Of a stretch of 64,000 nt of DNA, positions 34,971 to 38,299 are shown piece by piece. The stretch lies in contig CM039464.1 of assembly GCA_022414725.1 (NCBI GenBank), positions 45,914,312 through 45,978,311 of the forward strand. The letters run 5' to 3'. Position 1 is the first letter of the stretch; the number at the start of each line of letters is the position of its first letter. The notes beneath the pieces are model-generated. The model saw only the letters and a list, made by a program, of their open reading frames with translations, made no database searches and was not told the origin of the DNA. This stretch comes from Microglena sp. YARC. Lineage: Eukaryota > Chlorophyta > Chlorophyceae > Chlamydomonadales > Chlamydomonadaceae. A program made the translations under genes and the position numbers.

Positions 34971-36037
34971 CATACAAACATACATACATACATACATACA
35001 TACATACATACATACATACATACATGCATGCATACATACATACATAAAAACACACATTCTGTGGTGTATGACGCATATGACCCAATACATTCACCAATCA
35101 AAAACCACGTTCTCCTCATGTACCACAGTTGGTTTCGGGCTTAGTCCACGGTTCGGTACTAGTCGGGAGGTTTGAGGGGGCCTCGCTAGTACACTCGGCG
35201 ACCCGAGTTCGATCCCGGGCTGGCGCATTTGGAAACTTCCGCTAGGAGGGAGCTGGTCGTGCCGGACGTGCACATCTGAGCGATGAGGTAGGCGTCGGAT
35301 TTTCGAAAGGGGTGTGAGTTGTGGTGTATGACGCATATGACCCAATACACTCACCAATCGGACACCACGTTTTCCTCATGTACCACACATACATACATAC
35401 ATACATACATGCAGGTGCATCCCTCACTGGAGAAGAGCCGACGCCTAGGGAGGGGGAACATCCCCAGGGCAACTACTCAGATTCAGACTGTGAGTCAGCT
35501 GACACCGACATCCTGCTGGGCTGTGCCCATGGGCAACCTTTCAACCCCACGGAGGAGTTCAGGAGGGTGAAGATGGGCCAGCAGCTCCATGCCAAGAGGA
35601 CAGCTATGGCCAGCAGGGCCCAAAGCAGGGGGGGGCCCTTGGTGCCTAGCAAGAGAAACTCAGGTGCTAGAGCCTCCATGCCAGCTAGGGCTGCCACTGC
35701 CCCAACAGGACAGCAGCCTGGAAGGGGGGTGCGGTCGAGCGTCCCTGACTTAGGCTCTCGGCAGCACAAGATCGTGGCCGGCACTGATCCAGGCAGTAAT
35801 TCTTGGCAGTCTCGTAGAAGCAGTGGTGATCAGGGCCAAGAGGCAGCTGGGTCCATCATATACTCTGGCTTCAAAGAGGTGCGGTCGACCAACCAACGTG
35901 TACTGCAGAGCGTGGCGTTGTACAGCCAGGTAGCTGCCAAGAAGGCCCCCAAACAATCCGCCCTAAAGGCAAAGAAGCAGAATCCGTATGGGTATGCCAA
36001 CAGTGATGTCAGTCAAAATGACAGGAGTGTGCATTGA
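5748..36037 (+). CDS. Large Ala/Glu-rich coiled-coil protein, 5' partial, 16 exons
   Basis: Unrecognised gene assembled from exons 5748-6134, 8677-8797, 9226-9381, 10336-10544, 11908-12088, 13700-14842, 16846-17250, 20912-21010, 21978-22085, 24072-24323, 24939-25754, 26666-27079, 29928-30302, 32426-32539, 33545-34169 and 35415-36037. All junctions are GT-AG and most are phase 0; the phase 2 and phase 1 junctions also match across their introns. The product is ~2,008 aa if one surplus base in exon 1 is ignored. The first half is rich in AARLAAE-type heptads (long coiled coil). Exon 11 is a Gly/Pro/Gln-rich linker with three EPRES-AQEVEE repeats. The C-terminus is Ser/Pro/Arg/Gly-rich and probably disordered. 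There is no signal peptide or membrane segment. A structural or cytoskeletal scaffold is a guess. The true start lies upstream of the window or in an unseen exon. Confidence 0.8.
6135..6612 (+). repeat. Donor array: copies of exon 1 end plus 5' splice site
   Basis: Five further copies, spaced roughly 85-110 bp, of (A/G)ACGAGATGCAAAG|GTGGGTGCGCTTGA, which mirrors the exon 1 end AATGAGATGCGAAG|GTGGGTGCGC. Between copies lie T-runs and GCTGATACC triplications. More diverged copies occur at about 7410-7450 and 7515-7535. Confidence 0.8.
6718..7262 (+). repeat. 57 bp minisatellite in intron 1
   Basis: Nine or more near-identical 57 bp units containing AGGTCACCACCAACACATCA and GATCTGCGTATTGATGC. 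Because 57 is a multiple of three, it is open in frames on both strands; I treat these as non-coding. It is followed at 7318-7392 by a C/A-rich low-complexity run. Confidence 0.9.
7866..7960 (+). mobile_element. SINE-B copy
   Basis: Short dispersed repeat with core ACTGCC(G/T)AAGACGGCGA-like sequence, CAGCCAAATTGCTGGCC, CTATGTAACCAAGTT and a CAAGTTCAAGT-type end. Related copies: 14984-15075, 60912-60995, 61064-61150, 62603-62690 and 62855-62945. No pol III boxes are obvious, so SINE-like is an inference from size and dispersal. Confidence 0.6.
8036..8240 (-). mobile_element. SINE-A, tRNA-derived
   Basis: Minus-strand element. The tRNA-like head is at the right end, with an A-box-like ATGGCTCAATGGTTTAGC and a B-box-like CATTCGGATCC. 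The body has GACAGCGACCG/GGCGGTTGAC and GAGAACGGGCTGCTAC-like blocks, and the tail ends in CGCCCCACCAGGC (reverse strand). Family members lie at 36038-36240, 50803-51000 and 59728-59935, with fragments at 20806-20840 and 54068-54180. Confidence 0.7.
8285..8440 (+). mobile_element. TE-D fragment
   Basis: Fragment of a dispersed element that starts with GCGTCGCCATTCCGTC, has a C/G-rich centre, and continues GGGGTCGCAC...GTCGCTCAATTTG. The fullest copy is 53328-53790; others are at 41315-41470 and 58672-58770, with 3' parts at 20240-20400, 34240-34410 and 47440-47635. Confidence 0.6.
8488..8535 (+). repeat. Decayed copy of exon 2 acceptor and start
   Basis: GTGCAGGTGACACAGCACAC followed by TGAAAGACTTGATAGC repeats the exon 2 junction (GTGCAG|GCGACACGGCGCAC, TGAAAGACTTGATAGC) about 185 bp upstream of the intact one, then diverges. 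Confidence 0.75.
8677..8797 (+). CDS. Coiled-coil gene exon 2
   Basis: Acceptor GTGCAG, donor CTCAG|GTGAGA. It starts with one base that completes the codon from exon 1 and ends in phase 0. It encodes [20 protein letters not shown] and then [19 protein letters not shown], a charged amphipathic helix. Reading past the donor runs straight into the (GTCTCT)n intron, so the longer open frame there is not coding. Confidence 0.8.
8835..9130 (+). repeat. (GTCTCT)n microsatellite
   Basis: Nearly pure CTCTGT hexamer run of ~230 bp, followed by a CTCGGGT variant. Open frames on both strands here (Ser/Val-Cys/Leu or Glu/Thr/Arg repeats) are artefacts. Confidence 0.95.
9226..9381 (+). CDS. Coiled-coil gene exon 3
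   Basis: Acceptor TTTGCAG, donor CTGGAG|GTATGT, phase 0-0, 52 codons. It encodes [20 protein letters not shown], then a stretch ending [14 protein letters not shown]. Strong heptad pattern, same composition as neighbouring exons. Confidence 0.85.
9535..10330 (+). repeat. C-rich array with poly-C and (CA)n in intron 3
   Basis: Imperfect units of CCTCACCCCAACCC...CATAACCTCCCACAATATCC separated by poly-C tracts of 12-24 bases and (CA)n runs. The long proline/histidine/threonine reading frame across it is an artefact. Confidence 0.9.
10336..10544 (+). CDS. Coiled-coil gene exon 4
   Basis: Acceptor CTACCAG; donor GTCAAG|GTGGGT, chosen because it leaves phase 2, which matches exon 5. It encodes [20 protein letters not shown], then a helix with [19 protein letters not shown] and TDVKKLG. 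The last ~20 codons ([19 protein letters not shown]) are less helical, so an earlier donor is possible. Confidence 0.75.
10545..10975 (+). repeat. Donor array after exon 4
   Basis: The exon 4 end GAGGATGTCAAG|GTGGGTTGGC recurs at about 10626, 10720 and (diverged) 10870. Each copy is followed by GAAAGGTCGGCTTGGGTTGA-type intron sequence. Unit is ~95 bp in the first copies. Confidence 0.85.
10976..11907 (+). repeat. Acceptor array before exon 5
   Basis: About seven ~125 bp units with TTCTTCTCTGACCATGGACG and ATCACCTTGACAGTTACCCC. The block TCTCTGAC...AATCGCCTTGACA matches the exon 5 acceptor and its first ~27 bases. The copy near 11080 still carries CTGCAGGGCGG. A 76-codon open frame here is not a gene. 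Confidence 0.8.
11908..12088 (+). CDS. Coiled-coil gene exon 5
   Basis: Acceptor TCTGCAG, donor GAGAAG|GTGTGT. Starts in phase 2 and ends in phase 0. It encodes [20 protein letters not shown] and ends [16 protein letters not shown], a charged helical segment. The last 45 bases, after an internal CAG, were copied downstream as two possible extra exons. Confidence 0.85.
12190..12234 (+). CDS. Candidate 45 nt duplicated exon 5b
   Basis: Follows GTGTGTGTGGCAG and is followed by GTGTGTTG. It encodes [15 protein letters not shown] in phase 0-0, so inclusion adds 15 residues without shifting frame. It is a near-perfect copy of the last 45 bases of exon 5. Whether it is spliced in cannot be told from DNA. 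Confidence 0.55.
12350..12394 (+). CDS. Candidate 45 nt duplicated exon 5c
   Basis: Second copy, between GGGTGGCAG and GTGCGGTG, encoding [15 protein letters not shown] in phase 0-0. The (GT)-rich DNA around it (12089-12480) is the duplicated start of intron 5. Confidence 0.55.
12487..12537 (+). mobile_element. LINE-A 3' tail fragment
   Basis: GTCCCTTAAGCCTATTTGAC, CTACCCCTGGACTGTAACAT: the last ~50 bp of the LINE-A 3' end, here just before an AG and a GTGGAGG sequence at 12540. Confidence 0.7.
12660..13300 (+). repeat. Acceptor plus exon copies before exon 6
   Basis: Four units of ~165 bp contain TTTTAAAACCCAAGCATTCC, a pyrimidine tract, AG, and 51 bases matching the start of exon 6. The pseudo-exon positions are 12738, 12903, 13069 and 13241. 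Each keeps 17 open codons (such as [17 protein letters not shown]). Copies 1 and 3 are followed by GTCA (weak donors); 2 and 4 have no GT. Confidence 0.85.
13496..13658 (+). mobile_element. LINE-B 3' UTR with (TAATG)n tail
   Basis: Matches 37420-37560: TCCTCGACACACCCCTGATG, GCTTTTTCTTTTTGTTTAAA, CACCCTCGCGGTGTCAAGTA, TTTAACATG and a short (TAATG)n tail. 5'-truncated copy inserted between exon 6 pseudo-copies. Confidence 0.8.
13700..14842 (+). CDS. Coiled-coil gene exon 6 (largest)
   Basis: Acceptor CTTTTTAG, donor GAAA|GTGAGT, phase 0-0, 381 codons. It opens [17 protein letters not shown], then long runs such as [20 protein letters not shown] and [20 protein letters not shown], a classic alanine-rich coiled coil. 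A less helical part at about residues 137-155 ([20 protein letters not shown]) could hide a 51 nt in-frame intron (about 14113-14163), but the frame is open without it. Confidence 0.85.
14984..16612 (+). repeat. Minisatellite grown from a SINE-B end
   Basis: A SINE-B copy (14984-15075) runs directly into ~8 units of 85-115 bp: GTATGTTACAGTTCAGGGCA, CCAATTAAGCCAAGCTATGA, AACCAAGTTCAAGTTCAAGT. From ~15810 a second subtype follows (AATAGGCCTGGCAGATATGT with GTTATGTATG spacers). The unit includes the SINE end (CTATGAAACCAAGTTCAAG), so the array appears seeded by it. Confidence 0.85.
16690..16838 (+). repeat. (ACAT)n microsatellite
   Basis: Nearly pure CATA run directly before the exon 7 acceptor; peptides read from it are artefacts. 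Confidence 0.95.
16846..17250 (+). CDS. Coiled-coil gene exon 7
   Basis: Acceptor CCCCACCAG, donor GACCAG|GTAATG, phase 0-0, 135 codons. It encodes [20 protein letters not shown], then [20 protein letters not shown] and [20 protein letters not shown], ending [12 protein letters not shown]. Continuous coiled coil with E/A/R/K composition. Confidence 0.88.
17345..18165 (+). repeat. ~35 bp minisatellite in intron 7
   Basis: About 23 units of GCGTAAACGTGTAACGTAAT followed by TACTATTATATGAATA, some shortened by loss of GAATAGCG. Open minus-strand frames are artefacts. Confidence 0.92.
18480..19290 (+). repeat. 20 bp and ~51 bp minisatellites
   Basis: At 18500-18650 a 20 bp unit (ACCCAAACCTGGACCCTTTG) repeats ~8 times. 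From 18665, ~12 units of ~51 bp follow (GGCACGTCCAGGTTTGGGAA, ATCTTATCCAGGTTTGGGGC, AAAGGGTCCA). Both share the CCAGGTTTGGG core in opposite orientation, suggesting one grew from an inverted copy of the other. Confidence 0.9.
19405..20042 (+). repeat. 30/31 bp minisatellite
   Basis: About 20 units of ACCCACCCATGG(G)ACTTTTCT, alternating 30 and 31 bp. A related short stretch is at 18376-18440. Frames rich in FYPPM or STHPWD are artefacts. Confidence 0.95.
20240..20400 (+). mobile_element. TE-D 3' part
   Basis: AGCCAGTTAGTTAC, TTGGCTGACGTGTCAGGCTT, GGTCGGACGGACAA and GGGTGACCCTGGGGGCTCCC match 53640-53760, 34310-34405 and 47510-47620. Confidence 0.6.
20440..20660 (+). mobile_element. TE-E tail copies
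   Basis: Two partial units of TTGATACGAGCACCTTGGGC, GCATACCT, TTGTTGCACTGCCTGATCTT and AAATGTATGTAT. The same sequence recurs as three tandem ~80 bp units at 27290-27700. No ORF; it looks like a retroelement 3' end. Confidence 0.5.
20912..21010 (+). CDS. Coiled-coil gene exon 8
   Basis: Acceptor ATGATCAG, donor CAAACG|GTGGGT, phase 0-0, 33 codons: [20 protein letters not shown], then [13 protein letters not shown]. Helical start, basic Ser/Pro end. Confidence 0.75.
21515..21977 (+). repeat. Acceptor-exon array before exon 9 with telomere-like spacers
   Basis: Four decayed copies of exon 9 with its acceptor, beginning near 21516, 21591, 21718 and 21847 (GCAG|GTGAGCGGCGACAAGCTCCC). They are separated by (CCCTAAA)n-like spacers. 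The copy at 21847 has an in-frame TAA, and none has a convincing donor. Confidence 0.85.
21978..22085 (+). CDS. Coiled-coil gene exon 9
   Basis: Acceptor CTCTCAG, donor GACGAG|GTAAGG, phase 0-0, 36 codons: [20 protein letters not shown], then [16 protein letters not shown]. Chosen over the four upstream copies because only this one has a strong donor and an intact frame. Confidence 0.8.
22086..23035 (+). repeat. 31 bp minisatellite (~30 units)
   Basis: Unit CAAAGGCCGGGACCCTGTTT followed by TTGTGTTGGGG. The 3' third carries the variant CAAATGCTGGGACCC. The repeat begins in the donor itself (GAG|GTAAGGGCAAAGGCCGGG). Because 31 is not a multiple of 3 and the unit lacks stops, frames of 360-420 codons open on both strands; these are artefacts. 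Confidence 0.95.
23074..23235 (-). repeat. Inverted copy of exon 11 acceptor and start
   Basis: Reverse complement of about 24905-25068, covering the CTCTCTCTCCTGCTAG-type acceptor and the first ~130 bases of exon 11, with few differences. The two arms are ~1.7 kb apart. 23026-23073 holds another partial inverted copy. Confidence 0.85.
23255..23426 (+). mobile_element. MITE-like element with inverted ends
   Basis: Left end ATTATAGCAATTCACCGGAT and right end ATCCCCTGAATTGCTATA form ~26 bp inverted repeats around an AT-rich centre with GAATTCTCGCGAGAATTC. A relative lies at 41536-41720. No coding capacity. Confidence 0.6.
23700..23965 (+). repeat. (TAATA)n low-complexity tract
   Basis: AT-only pentamer repeats (AATAT/TAATA) of ~250 bp; nothing coding. 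Confidence 0.95.
23990..24060 (+). mobile_element. LINE-A 3' tail abutting exon 10 acceptor
   Basis: GGGCAAGTCCCTTTAGCC, TATTTGGCCTACCTCTGGAC and TGTAACATACA match the LINE-A 3' end. It ends 11 bases before exon 10, so the pyrimidine-rich region before the acceptor is transposon-derived. Confidence 0.75.
24072..24323 (+). CDS. Coiled-coil gene exon 10
   Basis: Acceptor ACATGTGCAG, donor GTCCAG|GTGCGC, phase 0-0, 84 codons. It encodes [20 protein letters not shown], then [20 protein letters not shown], ending [20 protein letters not shown]. Helical. Confidence 0.85.
24365..24439 (+). CDS. Candidate 75 nt duplicated exon 10b
   Basis: Follows GTTATAAAG and precedes GTGCGCTTTATT. 25 codons in phase 0-0 ([25 protein letters not shown]), copying the last 75 bases of exon 10 plus its donor. 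The acceptor AG corresponds to the exonic AAG of the parent. Confidence 0.55.
24939..25754 (+). CDS. Coiled-coil gene exon 11 (linker)
   Basis: Acceptor CTCCTGCTAG, donor GGGCAG|GTGAGG, phase 0-0, 272 codons. It opens [20 protein letters not shown]. Three tandem ~19 aa repeats with EPRES(Q/H)AQEVEE follow, then a long Gly/Ala/Pro/Gln/Ser-rich, probably disordered region. It closes with a short helix ([20 protein letters not shown]). An alternative frame at 25264-25590 is a shadow. Confidence 0.85.
25795..25935 (+). repeat. (GGAT)n tract
   Basis: Imperfect GGATGGAT/GGACGGAC run at the start of intron 11; no coding value. Confidence 0.95.
25945..26665 (+). repeat. Acceptor-microexon array before exon 12
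   Basis: Seven ~90-115 bp units with ATATTGCCATGCTTCCACC and TTCAG or TGCAG. Five carry a 15 nt microexon (GTGACTCAACTAGAG-like, at 25963, 26068, 26177, 26292 and 26385) followed by GTG(T/C)G donors. The last two, near 26483 and 26574, copy ~50 bases of exon 12 (AATGCATTCGACGCTATAGG) followed by TCTG|GTAAAA. Confidence 0.85.
26666..27079 (+). CDS. Coiled-coil gene exon 12
   Basis: Acceptor CCTGCAG, donor CTGCTG|GTATGT, phase 0-0, 138 codons. It opens [20 protein letters not shown] and contains [20 protein letters not shown] and [20 protein letters not shown]. Spectrin-like spacing of W and L residues suggests a helical bundle, but I do not recognise a family. Confidence 0.85.
27088..27290 (+). 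repeat. (GTCT)n, (CTGC)n and (GGGA)n tract
   Basis: Pure tetramer runs at the start of intron 12. Confidence 0.97.
27290..27705 (+). mobile_element. TE-E tandem units
   Basis: Three to four ~80 bp units of TTATTGATACAAGCACCTTG, GGCGCATACCTGCTCTGTTC and TTGTACATCCTTGTCCTGCC, the same family as 20440-20660. Confidence 0.55.
27706..29560. other. Intron 12 interior, no gene seen
   Basis: Contains a poly-C run near 27760, a poly-G run near 28012, an imperfect pair of ~75 bp repeats (28290-28365 and 28490-28560, sharing GCG(T/C)GGATTCGGAA), and three T-rich units with TATATATGTATATAA (28805-29020). A G-rich segment lies at 29285-29340. No convincing coding frame. Confidence 0.6.
29572..29927 (+). 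repeat. Acceptor-exon copies before exon 13
   Basis: Three ~100-150 bp copies of the exon 13 acceptor and first ~50 bases, at about 29579, 29731 and 29829. Each reads CTAG or TTAG|GT(G/T)GAAGTCGC(A/T)CTGA and continues AGCTGAGTGATCTGAGATCA, unlike the real exon, which continues CTCCAAAAGCAATTGG. Confidence 0.85.
29928..30302 (+). CDS. Coiled-coil gene exon 13
   Basis: Acceptor TGTGCTAG, donor CCTCAG|GTGTGG, phase 0-0, 125 codons. It opens [20 protein letters not shown], then [17 protein letters not shown], followed by a Pro/Gly-rich part ([20 protein letters not shown]). The coiled coil appears to end here. Confidence 0.8.
30303..31440 (+). repeat. Donor array: copies of exon 13 end
   Basis: Six to seven ~165 bp units with GTGCCCAAGCTGGGGAGTAT, GGCTCACATGACTACC, GCCCTCAG|GTGTGGCTGACTTGCT and a G-rich tail (poly-G runs at ~31030 and ~31230). 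Each repeats the last ~60 bases of exon 13 with its donor. Confidence 0.88.
31490..31850 (+). repeat. Acceptor copies before exon 14
   Basis: Five ~75 bp units of AAAGCTTGAAATGTGCTGTC, ACCATATTTTGCTTTGTTAA and CTCGGTCAG|GACACCATCC. The AAAGCTTGAAATGTGCTGAC block also stands 40 bases before exon 14 (about 32379), and ACACCATCCCTGC resembles the exon start GCACCTTCCGCTGC. Confidence 0.7.
32005..32370 (+). pseudogene. Decayed exon 15 fragment split by a transposon
   Basis: 32005-32063 and 32259-32365 together match 34003-34145 of exon 15 (AGGGCCCGGCCTG, GTAGTAGAGGTGGTCTGGG, CTAGAGTCATTTCCCTCTGA, GCCTGGAATGACCCT), with stops and small indels. Confidence 0.8.
32064..32258 (+). mobile_element. TE-C insertion with 9 bp target duplication
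   Basis: A 195 bp non-coding element flanked on both sides by GACCCCTTC (32055-32063 and 32259-32267). It begins TAGGGATTTTTCCCGC and contains TATAGCGATG, AAAAGCTATAAAATGC and GTCCCTGGAGG. Relatives lie at 39859-40075, 41735-41935, 45030-45110, 45310-45370, 45500-45650 and 47285-47440. CAGGG-type ends and 8-9 bp duplications fit a hAT-like non-autonomous element. Confidence 0.65.
32426..32539 (+). CDS. Coiled-coil gene exon 14
   Basis: Acceptor CAACCGCAG, donor ATGAAG|GTGCGA, phase 0-0, 38 codons: [20 protein letters not shown], then [18 protein letters not shown]. Acidic, then an amphipathic helix. Confidence 0.8.
32621..33414 (+). repeat. Exon 14 copies, one potentially functional
   Basis: Three copies of the second half of exon 14: 32621-32697 (open, odd length), about 33192-33258 (in-frame TAG), and 33343-33414. 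The last is preceded by GAGCACAG and followed by GTGGGA. It has 24 open codons in phase 0-0 ([20 protein letters not shown]), so it may be a genuine exon 14b. A (TAA)n tract (32893-33066) lies between. Confidence 0.7.
33545..34169 (+). CDS. Coiled-coil gene exon 15
   Basis: Acceptor GACCGTAG, donor GTGCAG|GTGCGG; starts in phase 0 and ends in phase 1. It encodes [20 protein letters not shown], then a Ser/Gln/His/Pro/Arg-rich tail region with QQHSQQHSQ and many RS/SR pairs. Likely disordered. Confidence 0.82.
34240..34410 (+). mobile_element. TE-D 3' part
   Basis: GCAGCGTCGCAAGCGATG, ATTGGCGGAGAGT, GGCAACGGAACCGAGTTAGT, TTGGCTGACGTGTCAGGCTT and GGTCGGTCGGTCGCACAGAC. Matches 53550-53760 and 47445-47620. 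Confidence 0.65.
34830..35045 (+). repeat. (ACAG)n and (ACAT)n tract
   Basis: Pure tetramer runs; cysteine/valine/tyrosine or threonine/histidine frames here are artefacts. Confidence 0.97.
35135..35413 (+). mobile_element. tRNA-derived SINE-C with (ACAT)n tail
   Basis: tRNA-like head with A-box-like TTAGTCCACGGTTCGG and B box GAGTTCGATCC inside a CCCGAG...CCCGGG stem. A ~150 bp body ends GACCCAATACACTCACC, CACGTTTTCCTCATGTACCA, then (CATA)n. The body end is also present alone at 35061-35128. The tail ends immediately before the exon 16 acceptor GCAG. Confidence 0.7.
35415..36037 (+). CDS. Coiled-coil gene exon 16 (last, with stop)
   Basis: Acceptor ACATGCAG; starts in phase 1, completing a glycine codon from exon 15, and ends with TGA at 36035-36037. 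It encodes [40 protein letters not shown], then a basic Ala/Arg/Ser-rich tail, ending [24 protein letters not shown] begins one base after the stop, so the annotated C-terminus could be transposon-trimmed. Confidence 0.78.
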
Positions 36038-36240
36038 GTAATGATAACGCCTGGTGGGGCGTGGTGTTAAGGGAGCCCGTCGTACGCGGGTGGGGAGCGG
36101 TCTCCTACCTCAACTGGACAAGCTACCATCGCGGTTGACAACGACCCGCAACGCTAAGAGCAACCGAAGGGGGAGTCGAACCCCCGACTCTTCATCCTCA
36201 AGCGATCTGGTCTACCACTAGAGCTTTGTATATCACTGAA
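36038..36240 (-). mobile_element. SINE-A with best-preserved tRNA head
   Basis: Reverse strand carries GCTCTAGTGGTAGACCAGAT (A box) and GGGGGTTCGACTCCCCC (T arm with B box). The acceptor stem does not pair, so it is a SINE head and not a tRNA gene. Body matches 8036-8150 and 50803-50930. Confidence 0.75.
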
Positions 36241-36289
36241 AGGGGCTGTGTGCATTGAGTATGAGTAGTACCATAATATGATATGAATC

Positions 36290-36810
36290 ATACTAGAACA
36301 TGAGTCATATCATAATATGAGTCATGTTCTTATATGTGTCATGACAGGAAGGGCTAAAGAGAAAAGGCATTGTTGAACTGGACCCCAAAGAATTGTTTTA
36401 CCGACAGGGTCCCCGAGTTCGTGCTACAGTGATAATTAAATCATCATCTCACATGGGAGGATCATTCAATTGTGCAAGTCTTATCGTTTTTTTATAATAA
36501 AATCCACCCCATGCACTAAAAGGTATATTTATAAATGTATATAACGTAGCTGCTTGTTGTGCTTCATGTTGGGGCCCCACACCGGTGGATCTAATGATAC
36601 TCCGCTGACTGATGTTATTTATGAACTGCACTTCGTAAAAAATGTAACTGCATACGAAACTCACTAGTTTGCAGCCTACCTCTTCTCCCCGGAGATAATT
36701 TCATGCGTCTGTGTTTCATAGCATGGGTGTCAAAAAATAACTTCTTGATGGCCAGCTGGGTGTTTCTATCCTTCAAAGAAACCAGGATTCATAACCAGCC
36801 TCATGCTGGA
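36290..36810 (-). mobile_element. LINE-A 3' end, rearranged
   Basis: Reverse strand: 3' UTR block (GGACCCTGTCGGTAAAACAA, TTCTTTGGGGTCCAGTTC) and the ORF end AQLND-PP at ~36450-36490. A ~230 bp unrelated insert follows, then the TCCTGGTTTCTTTGAAGGAT coding block at 36760-36785. Confidence 0.6.
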
Positions 36811-36839
36811 ACCAGAAATGGTTCGCAGCCAACAGCAAT

Positions 36840-37533
36840 GATGAGAATGGCTTGATTCCCTTTACATCTGCCTTACATAAGCAGGATCAGATTCGTTCTA
36901 TAGCACAGTTTAGAATGGGTTCCCATTGGCTGAACACAGAAAGAATGAGGGTGGTGGATAGAGCACACATCCCTCGTTCAATGAGACACTGTCAAATGTG
37001 TGGGTTCCAAAAACCTGAGGATGAAATGCATATGTTTGACTGCCCTTTTTATAATAATATTCGCCTCCTCTACCAGAAGCTGTTTACAGATATTTATAGG
37101 CATGTCCATGAGGATACCGACTTAACCGTATGGAATGTGGAATTCTGCGATTCCACATTCAGAACTTTTATGAATGGAAATGGCACTAAGACTTTCTGGA
37201 GCAATCTAGCCGACTATCTTTCTACTTGTAGAAGAGCAAGACAGGAAGCCCTGGACTGCTTAGTGGCACCGTAATTTATTATCCCTTTTTTTCTTTTCTT
37301 CTTGTGACTTCTCATTTGTTAGCTTCTTACCTCCGCCACTGTAAGTGGTTGAGATCTGGGTCCAGCTCTAGGGGGTTTAGTACCTACGCCACCAAAACGG
37401 TGGTTGGGAGCTTGGTTTGTTTGTCCTCGACACACCCCCTGATGTAATGGGTTTTTTTGCTTTGTGGGTGCTTTTTCTTTTTGTTTAAAGCACTGAGTCT
37501 CATACACCCTCGCGGTGTCAAGTATACTTTAAC
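36840..37533 (+). mobile_element. LINE-B, 5'-truncated, with RT C-terminus
   Basis: An open frame (36852-37274) encodes the C-terminal part of a non-LTR retrotransposon polyprotein: IAQFRMGSHWLNTERMR, HIPRSMRHCQMCGF and EDEMHMFDCPFYNNIR. This is the Cys-Cys-His-Cys module typical after the RT/thumb region. The 3' UTR (37275-37533) ends CACCCTCGCGGTGTCAAGTA, TACTTTAACATG, then (TAATG)n. The RT catalytic part is missing, so it is dead on arrival. Confidence 0.85.
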
Positions 37534-37732
37534 ATGTAATGTAATGTAATGTAATGTAATGTAATGTAATGTAATGTAATGTAATGTAATGTAATGTAAT
37601 GTAATGTAATGTAATGTAATGTAATGTAATGTAATGTAATGTAATGTAATGTAATGTAATGTAATGTAATGTAATGTAATGTAATGTAATGTAATGTAAT
37701 GTAATGTAATGTAATGTAATGTAATGTTATAA
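37534..37732 (+). repeat. (TAATG)n LINE tail, ~39 units
   Basis: Nearly perfect pentamer run, which is (TGTAA)n in another register, directly following the LINE-B 3' UTR. The shorter copy at 13617-13650 has the same tail. Confidence 0.95.
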
Positions 37733-37734
37733 TG

Positions 37735-38290
37735 CTGGTGTCTTTATCAACCAATTCAAGTCCAGTTTCAATTTCTCGAAATATTGTTTATAAATTCTAT
37801 CCTCAGCGCATAAATGGCATTCGAACATGCAATGTATTTCATCTTCCACCACTCTTCTACCGTCAACCACCCTATCATAGCAGCTGCAAATTCTGCCAGA
37901 ACGAAAGGTACTAATTCAAAATTGTGAGCTCAAAGACTTGCTACCTGTATGCATATAATATCATCAAAAATCCCATTGATTTAGTACGTTAGTGTATGTG
38001 GAACTGTGGCTTCTATCCTCTGGCATCATCCAAGCCGAATACGGAATAGATTTAATACCGACTTCTTGGTTATCACCAAGTTTCCTGGGGGTCACTGTAC
38101 TTAAGGATTGCCAGTCAATGTCTATAATTACAGAGATTCCGTTATCATTTTTCTTGAAGAAAAAATCCTGTGTCTCGATCCGAACTTGAAGGAGGGTTCT
38201 CCGTGTTACATTTCGGTTGGCTGATAATCTACTGCCTGGCTTCCAGGCTATCGTAACGCGTGCCGCCGATTGGGTCTGGGACAAGCGCAG
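37735..38290 (-). mobile_element. LINE-A coding remnant
   Basis: Reverse strand encodes DIDWQSLSTVTPRKLGDNQE, SAWMMPEDRSHSSTYTN, then SGRICSCYDRVVDGRR and DEIHCMFECHLC, matching the same segments at 57660-58060. Frame breaks are present. Faces LINE-B across the (TAATG)n tract. Confidence 0.75.
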
Positions 38291-38299
38291 CCTCCGATC

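Noticed and set aside
36160..36240. tRNA gene
   Set aside because: A and B boxes and T arm are present, but the acceptor and anticodon stems do not pair; it is a SINE head. The same holds for 8160-8225, 35140-35230, 50930-51000 and 59850-59935.
37534..37732. (TAATG)n as a telomere or satellite
   Set aside because: It follows a LINE 3' UTR directly, and a second LINE copy has the same tail, so it is a retrotransposon tail.
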